Below, one piece after another: positions 18,240 through 26,224 of a stretch of 64,000 nt of DNA (position 1 is the stretch's first letter; the number at the start of each line of letters is the position of its first letter). The position numbers and the translations under genes were made by a program. This DNA comes from Blastococcus litoris (GTDB lineage: Bacteria > Actinomycetota > Actinomycetes > Mycobacteriales > Geodermatophilaceae), in contig NZ_QCZF01000001.1 of the NCBI RefSeq assembly GCF_003075095.1, positions 310,001-374,000 of the forward strand, written 5' to 3'. The notes under the pieces are model-generated. The model searched no databases. It had not been told where the DNA came from and saw only the letters and a list, made by a program, of their open reading frames with translations.

Positions 18240-18260
18240 TGTGGCTCCCACCACACCGTA
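18240..18260 (-). promoter_or_regulatory. acs promoter with candidate Crp box
   Basis: Minus-strand -10 TACGGT at 18255-18260. The symmetric sequence TGTGG-CTCCCA-CCACA (18240-18255) matches TGTGA-N6-TCACA at 8 of 10 positions and would cover the transcription start. Both assignments are from sequence alone. Confidence 0.4.
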
Positions 18261-18335
18261 TGGCCCGTGGTCCCGGCCGTCTGCCCCGGGACGGCGGACG
18301 GCTGGTTCCGTGCGGCGGCCGGTCAGACTGACCCC

Positions 18336-19067
18336 GTGGCGGAGCGGCTCCAGGACGCGGTGACCGCGCAGTTGCCCGGCGCCGCGGCCCTCGGGCTCGT
18401 CGCCCCGGCGTCGGCGGTGGTCGTCCCGGGCACCGCGCTGGCCGATCCCGGCTGGACGGCGCGGCAGCTGCGCGGCCCCAGCGACCCGCGGGTGGCGGCC
18501 ACGCTCTGGTGGTACTCGGTGTCGTCGGTGCTGGTGACGCCGTCGTTGGCCGGTCTCGTCGTCGGGTCGCCGCTGTCGGCGCGCCTCGACGACCTCTCCG
18601 TCGCCTTCTCGGCCGGCCGGCCGGTCGCCGCCGTCTCCTCCGCGCGGGGAGGGGATCTCGCCACGGACCTGCGCGCCTCCCTGGCGGCCGTCGTGGCGGC
18701 GGTGGCCGAGGCCGGGTCGGCGCGCGAGCGGCCGCTGTGGGCGATCGCGACCGACTCGCTGGCCAACCGGCTGCTGGCACTCGGTCAGGCGCTGGGGGAC
18801 GTCGGCCGCGCCACCGGTCTCGCGGCGCCGCTCGCCGCCGGCGTGGGTCCGCCGCTGCCGCCACCGCGCTACGAGGACGTCGCCGGGCGCCGGTTCGTCC
18901 GGCGGGCGTCGTGCTGCCTGCTCGACCGGGTGCCCGGCATGCCCACCTGTCTCTCGTGCCCGAACCGCGCACCGGAGGAGCGCCGGCAGCTGCTGGAACG
19001 GCTCGCCCGCGGCCGGTGGAGCGACGAGATCCGGAACGGTCGCACTCCGCCGTCGGCGGGGCGATGA
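18336..19067 (+). CDS. FhuF-like (2Fe-2S) protein
   Basis: 243 residues from GTG 18336. The C-terminus has the FhuF ferric-siderophore reductase signature: two adjacent cysteines in [12 protein letters not shown], then C-X2-C in TCLSCPNR, which bind a 2Fe-2S cluster. The N-terminal part is Ala-rich and variable, as usual. It likely reduces iron released from siderophores in the cytoplasm. CAGACT (18324-18329) ends 6 bases before the GTG, suggesting a leaderless message, and lies inside a small palindrome GGTCA-GAC-TGACC (18321-18333). No siderophore transport genes are near. Confidence 0.8.
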   Translation: MAERLQDAVTAQLPGAAALGLVAPASAVVVPGTALADPGWTARQLRGPSDPRVAATLWWYSVSSVLVTPSLAGLVVGSPLSARLDDLSVAFSAGRPVAAVSSARGGDLATDLRASLAAVVAAVAEAGSARERPLWAIATDSLANRLLALGQALGDVGRATGLAAPLAAGVGPPLPPPRYEDVAGRRFVRRASCCLLDRVPGMPTCLSCPNRAPEERRQLLERLARGRWSDEIRNGRTPPSAGR

Positions 19068-19108
19068 TCGCTGCAGGACCGTCGTCAGGACGACAGGGGG
19101 AGAGCCGG

Positions 19109-19960
19109 ATGCCCGTGATGCCTGCTGCGTTCTTCGGCCATGGCAACCCGATGAACGCGCTCGAGAAGAACCGGTACACCGAGGCCTGGCGCGCGTTCGG
19201 CCAGGCGGTCCCGCGCCCGCGCGCGATCCTCGTCGTCTCCGCGCACTGGTACGTCCAGGCGACGGCGGTGACGGCCATGCCGCGTCCGCGCACGATCCAC
19301 GACTTCTTCGGCTTCCCGCGCGAGCTCTTCGACGTCGACTACCGGCCGCCGGGGTTGCCCGAGCTCTACGAGGAGATCGCCGACGTCGTCCACCCGACGT
19401 GGGTCGGGGCCGACGTGGACAGCTGGGGGATCGACCACGGCGCCTGGTCGGTGCTGATGCACGCCTTCCCGGACGCCGACATCCCCGTCGTCCAGCTGTC
19501 GATCAACGCGCTCAAGTCCTTCGACTACCACCTGCAGCTGGGGGCGGCCCTCGCACCGCTGCGCGAGGACGGCGTGCTCGTCATCGGCAGCGGCAACGTG
19601 GTGCACAACCTGGGCGGCGTGAGCCGGGCGCTGCCGGACTCGGGATTCGACTGGGCCCAGCGCTTCGACCAGCAGGCCAAGCAGGTGATGCTGACCGACC
19701 CCACCGAGGTCGGCCGGCTCGACGGGCACCGCGACTTCGACCTCGCCGTCCCCACCCCCGACCACTTCCTGCCGCTGCTCTACGTCGCCGGCGTCGCGGG
19801 GGCGACCGGGACGACCGCGGAGGTCCTGGTCGACGGCTACTCGTACGGCTCGTTGTCGATGACGGCGTACACCGTCGGCATGGACGCGCCGTCGTCGTCC
19901 GGCTCGGGGTTCGCCGCCCCGCTGCCCGAGGGTCCGCCGGCGGACGGCGCCAACATCTAG
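19109..19960 (+). CDS. 4,5-DOPA dioxygenase extradiol-like protein (YgiD type)
   Basis: 283 residues from ATG with AGGGGGAGA upstream. Family motifs: [11 protein letters not shown] at the N-terminus, [21 protein letters not shown] and [10 protein letters not shown], whose histidines bind the metal in the LigB superfamily. YgiD-type enzymes open catechol rings such as L-DOPA; the natural bacterial substrate is not known. It shares a CTAG stop overlap with the convergent gene: the TAG on each strand is the same four bases. Confidence 0.9.
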   Translation: MPVMPAAFFGHGNPMNALEKNRYTEAWRAFGQAVPRPRAILVVSAHWYVQATAVTAMPRPRTIHDFFGFPRELFDVDYRPPGLPELYEEIADVVHPTWVGADVDSWGIDHGAWSVLMHAFPDADIPVVQLSINALKSFDYHLQLGAALAPLREDGVLVIGSGNVVHNLGGVSRALPDSGFDWAQRFDQQAKQVMLTDPTEVGRLDGHRDFDLAVPTPDHFLPLLYVAGVAGATGTTAEVLVDGYSYGSLSMTAYTVGMDAPSSSGSGFAAPLPEGPPADGANI

Positions 19961-20550
19961 CGGTCAGCGCTCGCCGTGCGCTCGCGCAGCAGGCGGACCG
20001 TGGCGTCGGGGTCCCGCGCGGCGAACGACACCCGATCGACCTCGTGGGCCCTCCCGTCGACCTCGACGGTCGCGGCAGGGGAGAAGCGCAGCTCGACGCC
20101 CGTGGCGCCCATGAAGGAGAGGGCCAGGGCGCCGTCGCCGAGCTCGAGGGTCGTCCGGTGGTCGCTGCGCACCTGCCGGCGCACCGCGACGAGGTCCTCC
20201 AGGGGGATGCGCACCGTCCGGAAGGGGCCGGACCGCAGCAGCAGCGCACCGGACCGCAGCAGGTGCGGGTGCTGGCGCATCGTGCGGTCGAAGGCCAGCA
20301 GCCCCAGCACCCCGTAGAGGCTGAGCACCAGGAGCGGCCAGCGCAGCGGTGCCCAGGTGACCAGCACGTGCACGACCACGGTCTCGAGCACTCCGACCAC
20401 GGTGATCGTCCCGATCACCGCGCCGTCGAGCCCGTTGTACGGCAGCGGTACGTCATCCGGCCCCACGGCCGTGCGCCCGCGGACCCACCACCACAGCGCA
20501 CGGGCCAGCCCCGCCTGCGAGCGCAGGAACCGCGCCACCCGCGAGCCCAC
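19957..20550 (-). CDS. Membrane protein with PH-like C-terminal domain, hypothetical
   Basis: 197 residues from GTG. Two transmembrane helices (about 45-68 and 72-90) precede a C-terminal strand-rich part (LLRSGALLLRSGPFRTVRIPLEDLVAVRR) resembling the bacterial PH-like (bPH) pattern of YdbT/DUF304-type proteins. It begins 7 bases after the XRE regulator stop and is the fourth gene of the ABC operon, so it may assist or sense the transporter. Function unknown. Confidence 0.65.
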   Translation of the reverse strand: MGSRVARFLRSQAGLARALWWWVRGRTAVGPDDVPLPYNGLDGAVIGTITVVGVLETVVVHVLVTWAPLRWPLLVLSLYGVLGLLAFDRTMRQHPHLLRSGALLLRSGPFRTVRIPLEDLVAVRRQVRSDHRTTLELGDGALALSFMGATGVELRFSPAATVEVDGRAHEVDRVSFAARDPDATVRLLRERTASADR

Positions 20551-20557
20551 CGACGCC

Positions 20558-20821
20558 TCAGGCGGTGCGGGGTTCGTCGCCCGCCGGCGGACGCAGGTCG
20601 CTGATCCGCGGGAAGGGCTCGGTGGAGAAGATCGTCTCCACGGGGAGGCCGAAGAACTCCGCGATCCGCAGCGCCAGGTGCAGGCTCGGGCTGTACTCGC
20701 CGCGCTCCAGGTAGCCGACGGTCTGGTAGTGGACGCCGAGGGCGTCGGCCAGCTGCCGCCTCGTCACGCCCTGCTCCGCGCGGAGCAGCGCGATCCGGTT
20801 GTGGACGGCGTCGCCGTTCAC
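20558..20821 (-). CDS. XRE-family transcriptional regulator
   Basis: 87 residues from GTG 20821, overlapping the permease stop (GTGA). A helix-turn-helix of the Cro/C1 type covers residues 8-63 (RAEQGVTRRQLADALGVHYQ, GYLERGEYSPSLHLALRIAE). The tail (FPRISDLRPPAGDEPRTA) is short and lacks a sensor domain. Such small YozG-like regulators commonly sit at the end of ABC-2 transporter operons and repress them. A clear inverted repeat on the operon promoter (22633-22660) is a candidate target. Confidence 0.9.
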   Translation of the reverse strand: MNGDAVHNRIALLRAEQGVTRRQLADALGVHYQTVGYLERGEYSPSLHLALRIAEFFGLPVETIFSTEPFPRISDLRPPAGDEPRTA

Positions 20822-21672
20822 CTGACCCACTGCAGGGCCGCCTCCTTGGCCTCCAGCACCTGGGAGCCGGACTGGCGTCGCGCCATCCGGCGCAGCACCC
20901 GCGGCGTCACGAGCAGACCGAACGCCGCCCAGGCGCCCAGCACCAGCACGGTCATGCCGGTGCGCCAGGAGTCGTCGAGCTCGAAGGCGGCCGCGCTGTC
21001 CGGGAGGAAGGCCGAGCGCATGCCGAGCCCGATCCAGTAGGTCGGGAACACCTGCGCGACGACCTGGACCCAGTGCCACATCGCCTGGATCGGGACGAAG
21101 ATGCCGGAGATGGTCGTCAGCACGATGACGGGCAGCATCCCCCAGGTGCCGACCTTCTGGACGCTGGGGACGACCGAGCCCAGGATCATCCCGAGCGGCA
21201 GGGTGGCGAGCAGCCCGAGGACGGCGACCCACGCGACGGTGAGCCACCCGGCGAGGCCGTTGCTCATCACGTCGTCGAAGAGGAAGAAGCTCGGGACGAG
21301 GATGACCAGCAGCAGGGGCAGCAGTCCCAGGGAGTGGAACAGCAGCTGCCCCGTGACGTACCCCTGCATGCCGTGCGGCATCGCCTTGTGCCGCAGCAGC
21401 GTGCCGTCCTCCCGCTCCATCGCCAGGGCGTAGGCCGGACCGATCACCACCCCGAACGCGAGCAGGGCGCCGAGGATGCTGGGCAGCGCGAACGCCGGGT
21501 ACAGCAGCCCGGTGTCGCCCACCTCGTTGTCGCGGTTGAACCACAGCACGACGAGGGTGACCCCGGCCATGAACAGGTAGAACCCCTGGTCCTGGGTGCT
21601 GCGCAGGCTCAGCGCGAACTCGGTCCAGCCGCGGCGCAGGCCGAGGGCGATGGCGTGGCGGGTGGGGTTCAC
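20818..21672 (-). CDS. ABC-2 type transporter permease
   Basis: 284 residues from GTG 21672, overlapping the ATPase stop by 4 bases. Six predicted membrane spans: about 31-47, 58-80, 105-130, 143-165, 171-195 and 240-262. The sequence between spans 2 and 3 (AMEREDGTLLRHKAMPHG) is the typical coupling segment of ABC-2 permeases that contacts the ATPase. It should export a drug, lipid or peptide; the substrate cannot be inferred. Confidence 0.88.
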   Translation of the reverse strand: MNPTRHAIALGLRRGWTEFALSLRSTQDQGFYLFMAGVTLVVLWFNRDNEVGDTGLLYPAFALPSILGALLAFGVVIGPAYALAMEREDGTLLRHKAMPHGMQGYVTGQLLFHSLGLLPLLLVILVPSFFLFDDVMSNGLAGWLTVAWVAVLGLLATLPLGMILGSVVPSVQKVGTWGMLPVIVLTTISGIFVPIQAMWHWVQVVAQVFPTYWIGLGMRSAFLPDSAAAFELDDSWRTGMTVLVLGAWAAFGLLVTPRVLRRMARRQSGSQVLEAKEAALQWVR

Positions 21673-22592
21673 CGGGAGACCTCCGCGAGGACCGGGGCGG
21701 AGCGGTCGCCGGACTCGAACCGCTGCACCATGGCGATGTAGGTGTCCTCGAGGCTGGCCCGGCGGACCTCGAGGTCGGCGATCTCCTCGCCGTGCTGCTC
21801 GAACAGCAGGCGGACGAAGGGGGTCGGGTCCTCGGTCGCGTGCACGAACCGCTCGCCGTCCCGGGTCCAGCGCACCTCGGAGGTGCCGGCCACCTGACGG
21901 GTGAGCGCCTCGGCGCTGCCGTCGGCGACGATCCGGCCCGCCGCGAGGATGAGGATCCGGTCGGCCAGCCGCTCGGCCTCGGCCAGGTCGTGGGTGGTCA
22001 GCAGGATGGTCGTGCCCTCCAGGTCCGACAGCCGGTGCACCAGGTCGTGGAAGTCGCGGCGGGCCTGGGGGTCGAACCCGGCGGTCGGCTCGTCGAGGAA
22101 CAGCAGCTCGGGCCGGCCGATGATGCCCATCGCGACGTCCAGCCGCCGCCGCTGCCCGCCGGAGAGGGTGCCGATCTTCCGGTCGGCGTTCTCGGTCAGG
22201 CCGACGACGTCCAGCAGCCAGTCCAGCTCGTAGGGCCGCGGGTGCTCGGGGGTCGAGTAGGGGGCGAAGTAGCCGCCGAGCTGGTCGAGCAGGCGCCGCG
22301 GGGTCCAGCGGGCGTGGTCGCGCCACGACTGGAGGACCACCCCGACCCGCGCCCGCCAGGCGTCGCCGGCGACCGCCGGGTCCTGGCCCAGGACCTGGAC
22401 GTCACCGCCGGAGCGCATCCGGAACCCCTCGAGGATCTCGATGGTGGTCGTCTTGCCGGCGCCGTTGGGGCCGAGCAGGCACACCACCTCGCCCTGGTGC
22501 ACCTCGAAGTCGACGCCGGTGAGGACGTCGTGCGTGCCGTAGGTCATCTGCAGCCCGGAGACCCGGACCACCGGTTCGAACTGCGAGCTCAT
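21669..22592 (-). CDS. ABC transporter ATP-binding protein
   Basis: 307 residues from ATG. Walker A LLGPNGAGKTTTIEIL, signature LSGGQRRRLDVAMG, Walker B ELLFLDEPTAGFDP and switch His in LLTTHD are all intact. The C-terminal extension (about 225-307) is the regulatory domain usual in drug-export ATPases of the DrrA/CcmA type. First gene of the four-gene operon 22592-19957 and driven by the promoter at 22638-22666. Confidence 0.93.
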   Translation of the reverse strand: MSSQFEPVVRVSGLQMTYGTHDVLTGVDFEVHQGEVVCLLGPNGAGKTTTIEILEGFRMRSGGDVQVLGQDPAVAGDAWRARVGVVLQSWRDHARWTPRRLLDQLGGYFAPYSTPEHPRPYELDWLLDVVGLTENADRKIGTLSGGQRRRLDVAMGIIGRPELLFLDEPTAGFDPQARRDFHDLVHRLSDLEGTTILLTTHDLAEAERLADRILILAAGRIVADGSAEALTRQVAGTSEVRWTRDGERFVHATEDPTPFVRLLFEQHGEEIADLEVRRASLEDTYIAMVQRFESGDRSAPVLAEVSR

Positions 22593-22632
22593 CTGGCGAC
22601 ACCGTCCCTGGAGCGCGTTCCCGGATGGGTGA

Positions 22633-22666
22633 GGCAGATAGTAGGAGTGCTACATCTGCCGTACAA
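22633..22666 (-). promoter_or_regulatory. ABC operon promoter with overlapping operator
   Basis: Minus strand: -35 TTGTAC (22661-22666), exactly 17 bases, then -10 TACTAT (22638-22643), the best sigma-70-like promoter in the window. An inverted repeat GGCAGATAGTAG / CTACATCTGCC (22633-22644 and 22650-22660, one bulge) fills the spacer and -10. A protein bound here would block the polymerase. The XRE regulator encoded in the operon is the obvious candidate. Confidence 0.7.
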
Positions 22667-22702
22667 GTGCTCACGGCGCCGTGCATGCGGCAGGCTGGGC
22701 GC

Positions 22703-22915
22703 ATGAGCGAGAAGGTCCCGGGCCCGGCCAGCTACTTCCCGGCTATCGAGAAGAGGTACGGGCGGCCGATCCCGGAGTGGCAGCAGCTCATCCGCTCGTC
22801 GCCGCTGACGAAGCACATGGAGCTCGTCGGCTGGTTGAAGACCGAGCACGGGCTGGGCCACGGGCACGCCAACGCCCTGGTGGCGCACACGCTCGCGGAG
22901 GACGCCGGGCGCTGA
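22703..22915 (+). CDS. DUF4287 family protein
   Basis: 70 residues from ATG. It has the DUF4287 pattern: SYFPAIEKRYGRPIPEWQ, then a short turn, and KHMELVGWLKTEHGLGHGHA followed by NALVAH. Proteins of this type are short, all-helical and of unknown function; some are fused to DUF5655. CAGGCT (22691-22696) lies 6 bases before the ATG, implying a leaderless transcript. It is monocistronic and converges with the siroheme gene 4 bases away. Confidence 0.85.
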   Translation: MSEKVPGPASYFPAIEKRYGRPIPEWQQLIRSSPLTKHMELVGWLKTEHGLGHGHANALVAHTLAEDAGR

Positions 22916-22919
22916 CTGG

Positions 22920-24200
22920 TCAGTCCAGGTCGGCGTCGTCCTGCGGTGGCGCGTCGTGCGGAGCGTTCAGCGCGACGACCGCGCCGACCACCCAGACGGC
23001 GGGCGGGCGGATGCCTGCCTCGGCGACGGTCCGGGGCAGCCCGGCCAGCGTGGTGCGGACGACGCGCTGCGTCGGGGTCGAGCCGTCGGCGACGACGCCC
23101 ACGGGCGTGTCCGGCGCGCGGCCGTGCTCGACGAGGGCGGCCGCGATGGCGGGCGCGGTGTCCACGCCCATGAGGACGACGACGGTGCCGCGCAGCCGGG
23201 CGATCGCCGGCCAGTCGACCAGCGACTGGGGGTGGCCGGGAGGCAGGTGCCCGGACACGACGACGAACTCGTGGGTGAGGCCGCGGTGGGTGACCGGGAT
23301 GCCGGCGAGGGCCGGTACGGAGATCGCGCTGGTGACGCCCGGGACGACCTCGACCGGGACGCCGGCGGCCACGCAGGCCTCGAGCTCCTCCATGCCGCGG
23401 CCGAACACGAACGGGTCACCGCCCTTGAGCCGGACCACCCGCTTGCCGGCGAGCGCGTGCTCCACGAGGAGGGCGTTGATCTGCTCCTGCGCCATCGAGC
23501 GGCCGCGGGGCAGCTTCGAGGCGTCGATCACCTCGACCGAGGCGGGCAGCGACTCGAGCAGCGTGAGCGGGGCGAGGTGGTCGGCGACGACGACGTCGGC
23601 CTGCGCGACCGCCTGCCTCCCGCGCACGGTGATCAGCCCCGGGTCGCCGGGCCCCCCGCCCACCAGGACGACGCTGCCGCCGCGCGCCGCCTCCGGTGTG
23701 CGCGCGGCGCGGTCGGCGATGCTCCCGTCGGTGAGGCCGGCGACGACGGCGTCCCGGACGCCGATCGCGCGCTGGGGGTCGCCGCCGCCGTGGACGCCGA
23801 CGACCAGCTCGCCGTGCCGTCCCACGGCCGGGGTCCAGACGCTGGACGCGGCGCGGTCGTCGGCGCGGGCGCAGAAGATGCGGGCGCGCTCGGCCTCCGC
23901 GGCCACCGCGGCGTTCACGGCCGGGTCGTCGGTGGCCGCGACGGCGTACCAGGCGCCGTCGAGGTCGCCCGGCTCGTAGCGGCGGCGCACCCAGGTGAGC
24001 GAGCCCGGCTCGACCAGCGCCTCCAACGCCGGCGTCACCTCGGGGGAGACCAGGGTGACGCGGGCGCGCGCGGCGAGCAGACCGGCGACGCGGCGGTGGG
24101 CCACCTGGCCGCCGCCGACCACGACCACGCGGCGGTCGAGCAGCCGCAGGCCGACGGGGTAGACGACCCCGCTGCCCGGGTCCACCGGCGTCGCGCTCAC
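22920..24200 (-). CDS. Siroheme synthase / uroporphyrinogen-III C-methyltransferase (CysG/CobA fusion)
   Basis: 426 residues from GTG 24200, overlapping the cobT stop by 4 bases. The N-terminal half is precorrin-2 dehydrogenase/ferrochelatase-like (VVVVGGGQVAHRRVAGLLAA; FCARADDRAASS). The C-terminal half is the SAM-dependent methyltransferase (VVLVGGGPGDPGLITVRG, RLKGGDPFVFGRGMEE). It turns uroporphyrinogen III into precorrin-2 and on to sirohydrochlorin or siroheme, the branch point to cobalamin. It is slightly shorter than E. coli CysG (457). Pairing with cobT points to cobalamin synthesis as well as siroheme. Confidence 0.93.
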   Translation of the reverse strand: MSATPVDPGSGVVYPVGLRLLDRRVVVVGGGQVAHRRVAGLLAARARVTLVSPEVTPALEALVEPGSLTWVRRRYEPGDLDGAWYAVAATDDPAVNAAVAAEAERARIFCARADDRAASSVWTPAVGRHGELVVGVHGGGDPQRAIGVRDAVVAGLTDGSIADRAARTPEAARGGSVVLVGGGPGDPGLITVRGRQAVAQADVVVADHLAPLTLLESLPASVEVIDASKLPRGRSMAQEQINALLVEHALAGKRVVRLKGGDPFVFGRGMEELEACVAAGVPVEVVPGVTSAISVPALAGIPVTHRGLTHEFVVVSGHLPPGHPQSLVDWPAIARLRGTVVVLMGVDTAPAIAAALVEHGRAPDTPVGVVADGSTPTQRVVRTTLAGLPRTVAEAGIRPPAVWVVGAVVALNAPHDAPPQDDADLD

Positions 24201-25285
24201 TTCTCCGTGACGCCCGCGGAGTCGAAGGTGGCCACGTCGCGCAGCGCCCGGGCGGCGCTCGCCACCAGCGGCAGGGCCAGCAGCGCGCCGGTGCCCTCGC
24301 CCAGCCGCAGGTCCAGCCCGAGCAGGGGGCGCAGGCCGAGGGACTCGAGCGCGATCGCGTGCCCCGGCTCGACGGACGCGTGACCGGCCACCGCGTACTC
24401 GATCGCGGTGGGGCACAGCGCGGCCGCGGCCAGCGCGGCGGAGCCGGCGATGGCCCCGTCGAGCAGGACCGGGACGCGGGCCGCCGCTGCGCCGAGCACG
24501 AAACCGGCCAGCGCCGCGTGCTCCAGCCCGCCGACCTCGGCCAGCGCGGCCAGCGCCTCGGCGGGTGTGGTCGGCCGCGCGGGCACCCGCTCGACCGCAC
24601 GTGCCACGACGGCCACCTTGCGGGCCAGCGTGGGGTCGTCGACCCCGGTCCCGCGGCCGGTCGCGGCGACCGCGTCCGCACCGGTGAACGCGCAGACCAG
24701 CGCCGCGGAGGCGGTGGTGTTCGCGATGCCCATGTCGCCGGTGACCAGGCAGGGGGAGGCGGTGGCCAGGCGGGTGGCGACCTCGATGCCCGCCTCGACC
24801 GCGCGGCGCGCCTCGTCGAGCGTCATCGCGGGCCCCTCGGCGAGGTCGGCGGTGCCGGCCCGCACCTTCCGGTCGAGCAGGTTCTCGGCCGGGTCCAGCG
24901 TCGCCGCGACCCCGACGTCCACGACGACGACCTCGGCGCCGAGCTCGGCGGCGAAGGCGTTGACCACGGCCCCGCCGGCCAGGAAGTTCGCCACCATCTG
25001 GGCGGTCACCTCCTGCGGCCACGGCGTGACCCCCTGCGCGTGCACCCCGTGGTCGCCGGCGAAGACCGCGACCACCGCCGGGACCGGCAGCGGTGCGGGG
25101 CAGGTGCCGGCGATCCCGGCCAGCTGGACGGCGACGTCCTCGAGCACGCCCAGGGAGCCCGGCGGCTTGGTCATCCGGTCCAGCCGCTCCCGGGCGGCGC
25201 GCTCGGCCGCCTCGTCGCGGGGGACGACGGCATCGATGGTCTCGCCCAGCAGGGTGCCGGCGAACGGGTGCGGGTCGGTGCTCAG
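24197..25285 (-). CDS. cobT: Nicotinate-nucleotide--dimethylbenzimidazole phosphoribosyltransferase
   Basis: 362 residues if it starts at CTG 25285 (reading ...DE/LSTDPHPFAG). No ATG, GTG or TTG lies in a suitable place; GAGGAG stands 5 bases before this CTG, and the reading frame upstream runs antisense to the 25438 promoter. Motifs: DRMTKPPGSLGVLEDVAVQL, VFAGDHGVHAQGV, GDMGIANTTASAALVCA and a C-terminal glutamate region. CobT activates the lower ligand base (alpha-ribazole phosphate) in cobalamin assembly. Typical length is about 350. It is followed by the cysG-type gene in one operon. Confidence 0.92.
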   Translation of the reverse strand: MSTDPHPFAGTLLGETIDAVVPRDEAAERAARERLDRMTKPPGSLGVLEDVAVQLAGIAGTCPAPLPVPAVVAVFAGDHGVHAQGVTPWPQEVTAQMVANFLAGGAVVNAFAAELGAEVVVVDVGVAATLDPAENLLDRKVRAGTADLAEGPAMTLDEARRAVEAGIEVATRLATASPCLVTGDMGIANTTASAALVCAFTGADAVAATGRGTGVDDPTLARKVAVVARAVERVPARPTTPAEALAALAEVGGLEHAALAGFVLGAAAARVPVLLDGAIAGSAALAAAALCPTAIEYAVAGHASVEPGHAIALESLGLRPLLGLDLRLGEGTGALLALPLVASAARALRDVATFDSAGVTEK

Positions 25286-25401
25286 CTCGTCTCCTCGGGC
25301 GTGGGTCGTGGGGACAGGATCCCAGCGCCGGGGTCGGGTGCCGCGGGGGAGGTCCCGCAAGGACCCTGGCAGGCGCGTGTTGCGCGCCGGTGACGGGCCG
25401 C

Positions 25402-25445
25402 TTGACGATCCGGAAAGCGACCGCCATGCTTTCCAGTATGGAAAG
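25402..25445 (+). promoter_or_regulatory. Promoter and palindromic operator of the winged-helix operon
   Basis: -35 TTGACG (25402-25407), 17 bases, -10 CATGCT (25425-25430), then 7 bases to ATG 25438. The perfect palindrome CTTTCCA-GTA-TGGAAAG (25429-25445) covers the -10 end, the expected transcription start and the start codon. A further GGAAAG half-site lies at 25412-25417 between the boxes. It is likely bound by the regulator encoded by the second gene. Confidence 0.7.
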
Positions 25446-25917
25446 TCACGGCGGTGCCATGGACCGGGCGGCGGCCGCGGCGGAGCTCGCCGCACTGGAC
25501 GCGGACCGGGCGGCGCTGGCCGACCGCGTGATCCAGCCCTGGTGGTGGGACGTGACCCTCGGTCTGTCCTTCTTCGGCTTCGTCAGCAGCTACGCCTTCC
25601 ACGACGTCCGGGTCATCGCCGCCGCGCTGGTGCTCTTCTTCGCCGCCTTCCTGGGACTGGTCGCGGCCTACCGGCGGATCACCGGTGTCTGGTGGGACGC
25701 CACGAAGGTCGGGCCGGTGCAGGAGCGCGTCCGTCGGGCGCTGCGCTGGTGGGGATGGGGCTACGGCGTCGCCATGCTGGGGGGTGCCGCCGCGGAGTAC
25801 CTGCTCGACCTGCGCGGCGCGATGGTCGTCGTCGGAGCCGTGCTCGGTGTCTGCGTCGCCGTGAGCTCGCGCTGGGTGAGCCGGGTCTACGCCGCAGGGC
25901 TGCGGGCGGTCCGGTGA
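25438..25917 (+). CDS. Small membrane protein co-transcribed with a winged-helix regulator
   Basis: 159 residues from ATG 25438 (MESHGGAMDRAAAA); ATG 25426 in the same frame overlaps the -10 and is less likely. A helical N-terminus is followed by four transmembrane helices (two pairs, about 39-53, 57-75, 101-118 and 122-145). The second gene of the unit encodes a DNA-binding protein with a 4-base overlap. Two-gene units of a small membrane protein and a winged-helix repressor are common in actinobacteria. No known domain is recognised. Confidence 0.75.
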   Translation: MESHGGAMDRAAAAAELAALDADRAALADRVIQPWWWDVTLGLSFFGFVSSYAFHDVRVIAAALVLFFAAFLGLVAAYRRITGVWWDATKVGPVQERVRRALRWWGWGYGVAMLGGAAAEYLLDLRGAMVVVGAVLGVCVAVSSRWVSRVYAAGLRAVR

Positions 25918-26207
25918 CCGCTGTCTCGCCCCGCTTCGACGCGGTCATCCACCCGCCGCCCCGGCTGCAGATCTGCGGGCTGCTCGCCCACGTGGAGACG
26001 ATGGGGTTCGCCGTCGTGCGCGAACAGGTGGGCGTCAGCGACTCCGTGCTCTCCAAGCACGTGAAGCAGCTGGAGGAGGCCGGCTACGTGTCGGTCGGCA
26101 AGTCCACCCGCGCGTCCCGCGTGCGCACCGACCTCGCCCTGACGGCGGCCGGTCGGGCGGCGTTCGACGCCCACGTCGCCGAGCTGCGGCGGATCACCGG
26201 GGCCTGA
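25914..26207 (+). CDS. Winged-helix transcriptional regulator (MarR/ArsR-like, HTH_34 type)
   Basis: 97 residues from GTG overlapping the membrane-protein stop. The fold order is RLQICGLLAHVETMGFAVVR, VSDSVLSKHVKQLEEAGYV (recognition helix), SVGKSTRASRVRTDLALT (wing) and a short dimer helix, as in the 'transcriptional regulator' group PF13601. It has no ligand domain. It probably represses its own operon through the TTTCCA palindrome at 25429-25445. Confidence 0.88.
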   Translation: MTAVSPRFDAVIHPPPRLQICGLLAHVETMGFAVVREQVGVSDSVLSKHVKQLEEAGYVSVGKSTRASRVRTDLALTAAGRAAFDAHVAELRRITGA

Positions 26208-26224
26208 CCGGGCAGAGTGACCCC

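Noticed and set aside
15376-18363. A 995-codon open frame on the plus strand opposite acs and its neighbours
   Set aside because: It is antisense to acs and other clear genes; third-position GC keeps such frames open. It reads His/Arg/Val/Asp-rich without any domain. The same holds for 667-1956, 3723-6206, 5840-7678 and 37437-39872.
25286-25430. Possible cobalamin riboswitch upstream of cobT
   Set aside because: No B12 box or the conserved GCCACTG-type core is visible; the region instead holds the divergent promoter.
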